64,000 nucleotides of DNA from a bacterium. Its GTDB lineage: Bacteria; Armatimonadota; Zipacnadia; Zipacnadales; UBA11051. Made by a program: the position numbers and the translations under genes. Under the pieces are notes generated by a model. It worked only from the letters and a program-made list of their open reading frames with translations. It was not told the origin of the DNA and ran no database searches. Below, piece by piece: positions 36,846-44,136 of the stretch. The first letter of the stretch is position 1; each line of letters begins with the position of its first letter. Where the stretch lies: assembly GCA_021372615.1 (NCBI GenBank), contig JAJFUB010000055.1, positions 1 to 64,000 of the forward strand, read 5' to 3'.

Positions 36846-37844
36846 ATGCAGAGGGAAGGCACAGTTCACCGCAGGGGGCTCCGCCTCAGGCGCGGCCCCA
36901 TTCTCCTGGCGCTACTCTTCGTCGCCGCCCTGGCTGACTACTGGCTCTACCCGCTCTGCGTGAGTCCTGACGTCCCCTCCCCCAACTACGGCGAGAACGC
37001 TCTCTGGCTGCGCTACACGTGGTACTTCGGTCAGAGGAGCGGCGCGGACTTGCACCGGCTGGCACACGACCTGCGGGTGCTGGAGATCCGGTACGCTTAC
37101 TTCCATGTGCGGCTCGTCAACCGTGAGGGCAAGCTCGTCTATCGGTACCCGGACCCCGCCCGGCGGCTGGTGCGGACGCTGCATCGGCTCGCGCCCAAGG
37201 TGAAGGTGCTGGCGTGGGTGTATGCGGGGAATGTCCGGGCAGGAGGGTTGGTGGATCTGGATGATGCGGCGATGCGGAGCAACATGGTTGGCGAAGCGCT
37301 GTGGTTGACCCAGACCTGCGGTTTCGACGGCGTACAGTGGGACTACGAGACGTGCCGCGACGGCGACCCCGGCCTGCTGGAGCTGCTGCGCGAGACGCGG
37401 GCGGCGCTGGCCCCGCGGAAGCTGCTGGGCGTGGCCGCGGCGCCGTGGCTGCCGTGGCATAGGTGGGGTTGGGGTTGGAGCGAGGGCTATTTCGGTGAGG
37501 TCGCGCGCGAGTGTGACCAGATCGCGGTCATGTGCTACGACACGGGCATGCACTGGCCGCGCTGGTATGCGTGGCTCCTGGGGCAGGAGTGCCGGCGGGT
37601 GCCCGTCGCTGTGGTTGCCGCCAATCCGCATTGTCGCGTGCTGCTCGGGCTGCCGACCTATGGCCGTGGTGTGCCGGCCCACAACCCGCGGGCCGAGAAC
37701 CTGCCTCTGGCACTGGTGGCTGTCCGCAACACCCTCGGTAGTCGCCCGCTCAGCCCCGCGCTCGCGGGTGTAGCCCTGTTCGCCGACTACACGACCGAGC
37801 CGGCGGAGTGGGACGCGTATGAGCGTCTCTGGCTGGCGCGGTGA
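36846..37844 (+). CDS. GH18-like membrane-anchored or secreted glycoside hydrolase
   Basis: 332 residues from ATG 36846. A basic N-terminus and hydrophobic segment (PILLALLFVAALADYWLYPL) form a signal anchor. The TIM-barrel motif FDGVQWDYE matches the GH18 D-x-x-D-x-E-type active site with Glu as proton donor; QIAVMCYDTGMHWPRWYAW and LLGLPTYGRG match later GH18 strands. Chitinase, endo-glucosaminidase or a spore-cortex-like peptidoglycan hydrolase are possible. It is enclosed by two copies of the glmS 3' end and terminator, suggesting insertion or tandem duplication. Confidence 0.72.
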   Translation: MQREGTVHRRGLRLRRGPILLALLFVAALADYWLYPLCVSPDVPSPNYGENALWLRYTWYFGQRSGADLHRLAHDLRVLEIRYAYFHVRLVNREGKLVYRYPDPARRLVRTLHRLAPKVKVLAWVYAGNVRAGGLVDLDDAAMRSNMVGEALWLTQTCGFDGVQWDYETCRDGDPGLLELLRETRAALAPRKLLGVAAAPWLPWHRWGWGWSEGYFGEVARECDQIAVMCYDTGMHWPRWYAWLLGQECRRVPVAVVAANPHCRVLLGLPTYGRGVPAHNPRAENLPLALVAVRNTLGSRPLSPALAGVALFADYTTEPAEWDAYERLWLAR

Positions 37845-38020
37845 GGCGGCAAGTGGCTCTCCCTCACGGCGCGGCAGGCGTCGTTCTGCACTGTCCAGGA
37901 GCGTGCTGGACACGCGGAATGCGGGGCGCTTGAGGGAGTGTGATCGTTGTGACGGACTCCGGTGGCGAGGTGTGGCGGGACGAACGGTTGGTGCGGCGGC
38001 ATCTGGATGCGGTGCGCAGG

Positions 38021-38141
38021 GCCATCCCGCTGCAACTGCTGGCCTACCACATCGCCAGGTTCCGCGGCGAGCACATTGACCAGCCGCGCAATCTGGCGAA
38101 GACGGTGACCGTCGAGTAACGGCGGGAATCGGGATTCGGGA
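38021..38141 (+). pseudogene. Duplicated glmS 3' end
   Basis: Bases 38021-38141 copy 36623-36743 with about four mismatches in the coding part. They encode [20 protein letters not shown] then [12 protein letters not shown] and the same TAA, followed by the same GGCGGGAATCGGGATTCGGG. The preceding 27 codons (ending [12 protein letters not shown]) are in frame but do not resemble glmS, so this is a chimeric fragment. Confidence 0.9.
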
Positions 38142-38160
38142 AGCGGGCTTCGTGATGACA

Positions 38161-38196
38161 ACGGCCCCGCCTCGGTTGAGGCGGGGCCGTTTGTCT
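38161..38196 (+). terminator. Terminator hairpin (family G, copy 2)
   Basis: ACGGCCCCGCCTC / GAGGCGGGGCCGT with loop GGTT, then TTGTCT. It corresponds to the hairpin after the real glmS. Confidence 0.75.
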
Positions 38197-38237
38197 CCTC
38201 GGGGAACGACAGTCGTCCCGGCTCTCCAGGTCGTGCG

Positions 38238-38900
38238 TCAGTCCTCGGCGCGAGTATACAGTCGCGCGGACCCCAGACCGGACTCTCGGGACATCCATTT
38301 GGCGTGACCATCCACGAAGCCATAGTTCCCGCCGCCGTTGTGAGTCGTCGTGAAGCGAGTCAGGGCTGGGTAGTACGAGAGGAGCGGCGCCGTGTAGTAA
38401 GTGTCGGTCACTACATCACCCAGTAGGAACGTCTCGGCGGGCACCGGGAATTGGCTGAGCGCGAAGGGACCGGCCTGTCCTTGCCCGGTGCCGGTGCCCA
38501 GCATGAACCCGCAGCCGTCATTGTACCTGCCCGCGGCGGTACCGACGTTCCAGCCATAGCCAATCTGGCTGGTGGTCAGGCCGATGGTGGTAGCCCAGTT
38601 ACTGATGGCCGTCTGCTGCACGGACGGGCAACGGAAGACCTGGGAGTTCTTCGCGTACGGGCAGATGAAGTCACACCAGACCAGCCCGGAGTCGTGGCCG
38701 CACTTGGGGAGGACCTCATCGTAGTCCTGTGCGTACTGCAGAGTCGCCAACACCAACTGCTTGACGTTGCTCAGACAGCTGCTCTGCCTCGCCTTCTCCC
38801 TGGCCTTGGCGAACACCGGGAACAGGATCGCCGCTAGAATCGCGATGATCGCGATCACCACCAACAGTTCAATAAGCGTGAAACCTCGGCTCACCGCCAT
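38238..38900 (-). CDS. Type IV prepilin-like protein, DUF1559 / H-X9-DG type
   Basis: 220 residues from ATG 38900 (MAVSRG, then [18 protein letters not shown]). [17 protein letters not shown] follows the hydrophobic helix. The end motif is [24 protein letters not shown] lies just upstream of the ATG. The third protein of this family in the window; each is at an unrelated locus, typical of a large dispersed paralogous family. Confidence 0.9.
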   Translation of the reverse strand: MAVSRGFTLIELLVVIAIIAILAAILFPVFAKAREKARQSSCLSNVKQLVLATLQYAQDYDEVLPKCGHDSGLVWCDFICPYAKNSQVFRCPSVQQTAISNWATTIGLTTSQIGYGWNVGTAAGRYNDGCGFMLGTGTGQGQAGPFALSQFPVPAETFLLGDVVTDTYYTAPLLSYYPALTRFTTTHNGGGNYGFVDGHAKWMSRESGLGSARLYTRAED

Positions 38901-39079
38901 CAGCCTCCCTGCGCCGTCCGGGCGCACCTGACTCGGTCCCCCAGAGGGACCGTGCGACTTTGTGCCTGCGTTCGTGCCGTGGCTGTGCCGCGACGGGCGT
39001 AAGTCTATGCCTCAGCCCCATGACTGTCGAGGTCTATGTTGTGTAGTGAGGTAACACATACGTGTCCCAGGAACGACAA

Positions 39080-39118
39080 CGGCCCCGCCTCAGGAATGAG
39101 GCGGGGCCGCTTCGTTCT
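39080..39118 (+). terminator. Terminator-like hairpin (family G, copy 3)
   Basis: CGGCCCCGCCTCA / TGAGGCGGGGCCG with loop GGAA, then CTTCGTTCT. It sits between divergently oriented genes with no gene ending into it, so here it behaves as a repeat more than a terminator. Confidence 0.6.
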
Positions 39119-39141
39119 GCGGCTCGGGAGAGCCGCGCTCC
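39117..39141. repeat. Dispersed palindromic repeat, family E (copy 2)
   Basis: CTGCGGCTCGGGAGAGCCGC GCTCC, the reverse complement of the units at 12477-12501 and 50022-50046. Confidence 0.7.
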
Positions 39142-39217
39142 AGGCTACGCGCCGGCAGGAGATCGCCTCGCGCAGGGCCAATTGTCTTCCACCACATCCC
39201 CCGGCCGGAGGGTCGCC

Positions 39218-40057
39218 ATGGGCGAGCACAGGCAGTGTGACAACTGCAAGACCGAAGTGGACGCAGCCGCGACGTTCTGCCCCCGCTGCGGGCAGCGGTT
39301 CGCGCCCGCGGCCACACCACCACCGGCGCCACCCGTGCCACCGGCCGCGCCGCCACCTGCTCCCGTAGCGGCGGCGCCGCCCCCGCCGCCAGCCGCCCCT
39401 CCGGTGATGGCTGCCCCCGTGCCGCCCACGCCGGTTGTGCCCGCGACGGCCCCGCCCCGGCGCTCGAGCGCCTGGCCCGCCGTGGCCATCGGCTGCGCCG
39501 TGCTCCTGGTGATACTCGCGGTCGGCGGCTTTGCGCTCTACCGGGGCTACCAGAGCGGCCGGCAGGCGTGGGCCGAGGTGCAGCAAGAGCTCAAGGCCGC
39601 CCAGCCCAAGACCGACACTGGCGGCGAGGCCGCCAAGACCGAGGACACGACCACGGGGGAGCAGGAGACCAAGACGAGTGACGAGCCCGTCATCGAGGTC
39701 GGCGAGGGTGGCGGGACCAACCCGCCCACCGCCTACCCGGTCGAGGAGGTCCCCGCGCTGCAGGTGGAGGAGGGCAAGCCCTTCGGCCCCGTCAGCAACG
39801 GCGACCAGGCCGCCGGCCTGGTGCTGGCCAAGCCCGAGACGCAGGACTGGGTGCAGGCCATTGACGCGGCCCGGCAGGAGGGCAAGAAGCGGACGGCGAT
39901 GGTCAGCGTGGAGCTGATCCCCGGCACCGGCAACTACCTGGTGCACCTGTTCGAGAACGTGCAAGATGAAGAGCCCGGCCACACTGCCACCTTCGGTTGG
40001 TTCAAGGTGAACAAGGAGACCGGAGAGGTGACGAACGAGACTGTGGGGGCGAACTGA
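39218..40057 (+). CDS. Zinc-ribbon, proline-rich membrane protein, unknown function
   Basis: 279 residues. N-terminal double-CxxC zinc ribbon (CDNCKTEVDAAATFCPRCGQ), a Pro/Ala-rich linker (about 28-85), one membrane helix (WPAVAIGCAVLLVILAVGG), an acidic linker and a C-terminal globular domain (about 185-279). The ATG at 39218 follows GGAGGG. The layout recalls other zinc-ribbon single-pass proteins with an exported C-terminal domain. No enzymatic motif. Followed closely by an SGNH hydrolase gene. Confidence 0.7.
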   Translation: MGEHRQCDNCKTEVDAAATFCPRCGQRFAPAATPPPAPPVPPAAPPPAPVAAAPPPPPAAPPVMAAPVPPTPVVPATAPPRRSSAWPAVAIGCAVLLVILAVGGFALYRGYQSGRQAWAEVQQELKAAQPKTDTGGEAAKTEDTTTGEQETKTSDEPVIEVGEGGGTNPPTAYPVEEVPALQVEEGKPFGPVSNGDQAAGLVLAKPETQDWVQAIDAARQEGKKRTAMVSVELIPGTGNYLVHLFENVQDEEPGHTATFGWFKVNKETGEVTNETVGAN

Positions 40058-40081
40058 CCCCCCAAGCACGAGGTGAATCGC

Positions 40082-41164
40082 ATGACTTGTGACGTGATGG
40101 GAACCGCGCTGCCCGCCGTGTGGGTGGCCCTGGCCATGGGGCTGTTGCTCTGGCTGGTCCCCGAGCAGACCGAGGCCGCCGAAGAGATCGTCTGGACCGA
40201 CGCGCGCCAGCTCACCATCGAGGGCAAGGGCTGGACGGATACGGCCGCCTTCTACGACCGCCTGCCCGCGAAGGCCCAGGGCGTGGTGCGTCAACCCGTC
40301 TGGGACCTCAGCCGCGACAGCGCCGGCTATTCGGTGCACTTCCTCACCGACTCCCCCACGATCCGCGTGAAGTGGGACCTGCTCAAGCCGACGTTGGCCA
40401 TGGACCACATGCCAGCCACCGGCGTGAGCGGTGTGGACCTGTACGCACGGCGGGAGGATGGGGGCTGGCGGTATGTCGGCACGGGCCGTGTCACCAAGCA
40501 ACTGGGCAACGAGGCCACCTTCGCCAACCCCGGCGCCCGGGAGTTCGTGCTCAACCTGCCGCTGTACAACGGCGTGACCGCCGTGAGCGTCGGCGTCCCA
40601 GCCGGCAAGTCGCTCGCGCCGCTGTCGGCGCCGCGCGGCAAGCCCGTCGTCTTCTACGGCACCTCCATCACCCAGGGCGGGTGCGCCTCGCGCCCGGGCA
40701 TGGCCTACAGCGCCATCGTCGGCCGCCAGCTCGACGTCCCCATCATCAACCTGGGTTTCTCCGGCAATGGGCAAGGTGAGCCGGAGATGGCCGACCTGCT
40801 CGCCGAACTCGACCCGGCCGTCTACGTCTTCGACGCGCTGTGGAACATGAGTCCGGACTTCGTCAGAGAGCGGACGGCGCCGTTCGTGCGCAAGTTGCGG
40901 GCGGCCCACCCCACCACGCCCATCCTCCTGGCCGAGGACTGCACCGTCCGCAACACCATCCCCACGGCCAAGGGCAAGATCCTGCGCGACATCTTCGCTG
41001 CGCTGCAGCAGGAGGGCGTCACCGGCCTGTACTTCGTCTCCGCCGAGGGCATGATGGGCCCGGACGACCAGGGCACCGTGGACGGCTGCCACCCGACCGA
41101 CCTGGGGTTCATGTACCAGGCCGAGGTGTTCACCAAGGCCCTGCGGCCGATCCTGGGGAAGTAG
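40082..41164 (+). CDS. Secreted SGNH/GDSL-type hydrolase
   Basis: 360 residues. Signal peptide or anchor at about residues 6-33. A beta-sandwich N-terminal domain is followed by an SGNH esterase domain: block I PVVFYGTSITQGGCASRPG (catalytic Ser), block III LGFSGNGQGEPEM (Gly, Asn) and block V DGCHPTDLGF (Asp, His). Likely acts as a carbohydrate or acetyl esterase outside the cytoplasm. Starts 24 bases after the zinc-ribbon gene, so probably one operon. Confidence 0.85.
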   Translation: MTCDVMGTALPAVWVALAMGLLLWLVPEQTEAAEEIVWTDARQLTIEGKGWTDTAAFYDRLPAKAQGVVRQPVWDLSRDSAGYSVHFLTDSPTIRVKWDLLKPTLAMDHMPATGVSGVDLYARREDGGWRYVGTGRVTKQLGNEATFANPGAREFVLNLPLYNGVTAVSVGVPAGKSLAPLSAPRGKPVVFYGTSITQGGCASRPGMAYSAIVGRQLDVPIINLGFSGNGQGEPEMADLLAELDPAVYVFDALWNMSPDFVRERTAPFVRKLRAAHPTTPILLAEDCTVRNTIPTAKGKILRDIFAALQQEGVTGLYFVSAEGMMGPDDQGTVDGCHPTDLGFMYQAEVFTKALRPILGK

Positions 41165-41214
41165 TCGGTTCGTGAACCCCGATCCACCGGCATGATCGGC
41201 GGGTCGCGCGAAGA

Positions 41215-42786
41215 CTAGCTGCGCCTGCCGAACGCGCGTCGCCAGTCCGATAGCACCTCGCGGTAGTGCTTGTCTGAGGAGTACCCGGAGCGCTGGAAGT
41301 CGTACTCCGCGCGCTCTGTCTGGTCAAGGAACCAGTTGGCAAACCCGTCGAGGTAGAAGTCCTCGGGCTCCTCCGGGAGCGCGAACACGCGGAGGTCGAG
41401 TATGGGCGACACGGTCTCGCGTACGCGACAATCCAGATCAGCGCACCAGTAGGCCAGCGCTGCATCCGCCCTGTACTGGCGGACGTGCGGTGCCATTGCT
41501 ACCAGCTCGGTGAAGCAGTCGACAGCCCGGTCGAGGTGTCCCAGTTCCAGGTTGAGGCTGGCCAGATGGTGCCAGAAGTTGGCCTCATGGAACTGCTCGC
41601 AGTGGCTTTCCAGGACGCCAAGAGCCTCAGTCGGCTGATCCAGATTCCCCAGGGCCACGGCGTAATCCACCACAATGTCGGCTGTCACTTCCTCGCGCCG
41701 CACCAGCTCTCCTAGGACGTGTGCCGCGTCGGCGTACCGGCCCTCGTTGGCATAGGCGAAGGCGCGCAGCGCCCGGACCTGCATGCGGTCTCCTGCTAGC
41801 ACAATGCGGCCTTCGTCAATGTCAGCGAAGACGCGCTCTACCTCTTCGGCAGGCTCCCCGCACAGGATCGAGAGCAGCACCACCCACGTGCGGGCCGCCG
41901 GGTCGGCCGGATCGAGCCGCATCGCCTCGCGGTAGAGCGCCAGGGCCTCCTGGTATGAGCCCTCCTGGCGGGCAACGTACCCCAGAGCTCCATACGTGTT
42001 CTCGTCCACGGAGGGGTGATTGAGTAGGGCCATCAGGGTTTCTCGCGCCTGGCGCAAGTCGCCGCATGAACTTTCGCAGACGGCCCTGACTACATAGGGA
42101 TAGTAGATACTGGTTGCAGCCTGAGGGAATTCGTACTCGCACATGGCGACGAAGAACGCTGCGCGTGCTCGGGCCCGGAGGAAATCCCCGGCCTCATAGG
42201 CTGCGACAAACTCGTCCCGAACGTTCATGAGGCGGGTGAAGACCGCCCTGTCGTGTTCCGCGTGCCGAGCGCGCAGGCCCCTGATCTCGTCATCGAAGCG
42301 CAGCATGAAGGGCAGGCGGGGGTCTTCGTTGGGCCGCGGCACGTAGTCGACGCGCATGTCTCGGCAGAGCTCCTGGACCAGCGCGTCGAGTTCTTCGGGC
42401 GAGAGCAAGTCCGCCTCGCGGCGGCGGATCGTCGCGAGTTCCCGGTAGGGAGGCTCCCATTGCTCGTCCGGCGGGCAACCGGCCACGGCGACGGGAATGA
42501 TCTGAAGCTGGTGCTCCGCCCGGCGGACCAGGGCGTGCTCGACCTCCAGTTTGGCATAGCGGGTGTTGAGGGCATTCGCCGAGACCATCGGCACAAAGTA
42601 GTCGCTCCGGTTGATCTGATTGCACAGGTAATCCGGCAAGGACGCTCCGCCCGGGATCTCCTGCGGCTCGTCGGCGTAGTTCCACACGTTCAGCGGTTGA
42701 GCCTGCAGCCGTGCGAGCAGGCGGCGCACTTCCTCCCGATCATCACTGGAGAAGCTGACGAACACGCGCGGCTCTGGGGCCGTCAT
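41215..42786 (-). CDS. TIR-domain protein with C-terminal TPR repeats
   Basis: 523 residues. TIR domain at about 5-130: RVFVSFSSDDREEVRRLLAR (strand A and box 1-like), INRSDYFVPMVSANAL and RYAKLEVEHAL, where Glu81 lines up with the catalytic Glu of NAD-cleaving TIR domains. A helical region follows, then TPR-like repeats from about 230 to 470 (YGALGYVARQEGSYQEALAL, HHLASLNLELGHLDRAVDCF). The start at ATG 42786 is fixed by the TIR N-terminus. It begins 17 bases after an unknown secreted-protein gene on the same strand. No SLOG, STAND or known Thoeris partner is adjacent. NADase activity is inferred from the retained Glu. Confidence 0.85.
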   Translation of the reverse strand: MTAPEPRVFVSFSSDDREEVRRLLARLQAQPLNVWNYADEPQEIPGGASLPDYLCNQINRSDYFVPMVSANALNTRYAKLEVEHALVRRAEHQLQIIPVAVAGCPPDEQWEPPYRELATIRRREADLLSPEELDALVQELCRDMRVDYVPRPNEDPRLPFMLRFDDEIRGLRARHAEHDRAVFTRLMNVRDEFVAAYEAGDFLRARARAAFFVAMCEYEFPQAATSIYYPYVVRAVCESSCGDLRQARETLMALLNHPSVDENTYGALGYVARQEGSYQEALALYREAMRLDPADPAARTWVVLLSILCGEPAEEVERVFADIDEGRIVLAGDRMQVRALRAFAYANEGRYADAAHVLGELVRREEVTADIVVDYAVALGNLDQPTEALGVLESHCEQFHEANFWHHLASLNLELGHLDRAVDCFTELVAMAPHVRQYRADAALAYWCADLDCRVRETVSPILDLRVFALPEEPEDFYLDGFANWFLDQTERAEYDFQRSGYSSDKHYREVLSDWRRAFGRRS

Positions 42787-42803
42787 GGCGCGAATCCTCC
42801 CGA

Positions 42804-43940
42804 TCAGCCGCCTGGCCGCGGAGCCAACACTGGCGGCGGAATCAGCACTGTCGGCGTGGACACGTCCGGCTCCCACCCCACCCCGGCCACAGAACGGATG
42901 AAGCTTGCGAATTGCTCGGGCGATGACGCCTTCACATGCCTGAGGAAGGCGGCATAGCGCATGGTGTTCACCAACGCACGGTAGACGGTCGGGTTGATGC
43001 CTTCGAGTTGCTTGACCGTGTCTGAGACTGGACCGTTGAGTTGCGGCAGGGGAATGGGCGTGCGGTCGGCATCGAGGCCCCAGAAGTACCAGATGGGATC
43101 TCCTGTCAGGCTCAGGGCTTGGCCGTTGAGGTCGAACGTCACGGTCTGGCCGAAATCGCAAATGACATACGAATGATGCACCCACTCGCCCCCAGGCATC
43201 AGCCGGTCCTTTACCGCACTCCAGAACTTGTCGTAGCGCTCCGTGTTGGCCTGGACGTCGGGCTTCATCTCTCCGTCACCCAGGATGTACTCGCCGTCCA
43301 GCTTGGGCAGATCACAGCAGTCCCGGGTCAGAACCAGCTGACCGTCCCGGTACAACCTCAGGAGCAGGGCATCAGCCTGGAAGAGCCTCAGCCCCAGAAG
43401 AGTGTCCTCGAAGTCGGCATGGTAGTTGATGATTCTCTCGCGACGCTCTCTGCGAGCTTTCTCGTCACTCTCGTTCTGGAGGTGACCGAAGAGTGTCACG
43501 CAAGAGCCCTCATCTTTCGCCGCAAAGCGCGCGATGGGTACGAGTTGCCAGTCCGGGATCAGAGCTGTGACCGTGGTCACTGTCCCCTTGCCGTCCGCCA
43601 GGACGACCTGCAGCCTCTGACCATCGGGGCGGTTCGCGTCATAGCTGAGGCCTGCCACTTCCCGGCCATTGGCAGGCGTCGCGACTCCGTCAAAGGCAAT
43701 GCCGCCAGTGCCCGCCAAGAGGTCCAATACCTCCTTGTCCACGATGCCCTGCTCAAAGCGGCGCAGGTTCGGAGAGAGATGCGGCCCACGAAGCGTGTGC
43801 GCAGGGGCGAAGGCAAGTGTCTGTCCCCCCAGTTGCAGTTTGGCCTGGCCCAAGGTTGGGAGTAGCGCCGCCAGGGCAAACAGCACGCCCAGGCATGGGC
43901 GTCGGAACACATGTCTCTGGCTGCCGGTGTGTCGGTCCAT
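42804..43940 (-). CDS. Secreted protein of unknown function, TIR operon partner
   Basis: 378 residues from ATG 43940, preceded by GGGAGGA. Signal peptide with RRPCLGVLFALAALLPTLGQA. The mature part is mainly beta strand (LQLGGQTLAFAPAHTLRG, AFDGVATPANGREVAGLSYD, GQTVTFDLNGQALSLTGDP) with a Cys pair (TRDCCDLPKLDG). I do not recognise the family. It lies 17 bases upstream of the TIR-TPR gene, on the same strand, and is likely co-transcribed. That pairing of an exported protein with a cytoplasmic TIR protein is unusual. Confidence 0.65.
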   Translation of the reverse strand: MDRHTGSQRHVFRRPCLGVLFALAALLPTLGQAKLQLGGQTLAFAPAHTLRGPHLSPNLRRFEQGIVDKEVLDLLAGTGGIAFDGVATPANGREVAGLSYDANRPDGQRLQVVLADGKGTVTTVTALIPDWQLVPIARFAAKDEGSCVTLFGHLQNESDEKARRERRERIINYHADFEDTLLGLRLFQADALLLRLYRDGQLVLTRDCCDLPKLDGEYILGDGEMKPDVQANTERYDKFWSAVKDRLMPGGEWVHHSYVICDFGQTVTFDLNGQALSLTGDPIWYFWGLDADRTPIPLPQLNGPVSDTVKQLEGINPTVYRALVNTMRYAAFLRHVKASSPEQFASFIRSVAGVGWEPDVSTPTVLIPPPVLAPRPGG

Positions 43941-44009
43941 CCTGGTCCTCCCTCGTGGGGTCTGCCCCACCGTCTGGACGTGCCGGTCGCATGTGACTAT
44001 CATGGGTTC

Positions 44010-44053
44010 ACCATCCGCACACCCAGCACCTGCCAGTGTCTGGCAGGATGGTG
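44010..44053. repeat. Hairpin between divergent genes
   Basis: CACCATC ... GATGGTG encloses CCTGCCAG-TGT-CTGGCAGG (44029-44047), a perfect 8-bp stem. It is placed between the TIR operon and a membrane-protein gene and could be an operator or an RNA hairpin. Confidence 0.45.
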
Positions 44054-44136
44054 TGACTACGCGAGACCAGGACCCGCGATGTCGGACCCAGCCGAACGGT
44101 TGACGCTCGCCTGACCCCGCACTGAGGTTCGCCGCA

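Larger units (their letters stand above)
37845..38237. other. Intergenic region holding a duplicated glmS tail
   Basis: 393 bases between the GH18-like gene and the next prepilin. It contains a glmS 3'-end copy fused in frame to an unrelated upstream segment (possible 59-residue ORF, GTG 37940 to 38119) and a terminator hairpin at 38161-38196. Confidence 0.6.
38901..39217. other. Intergenic region with two hairpins
   Basis: 317 bases between divergent genes, holding a family G hairpin (39080-39118) and a family E palindrome (39117-39141). No promoter is convincing. Confidence 0.5.

Noticed and set aside
41215-42786. The TIR gene as a standard Thoeris system
   Set aside because: No ThsA-type SIR2/SLOG or Macro effector gene is adjacent, and the TIR protein carries TPR repeats that usual ThsB proteins lack.
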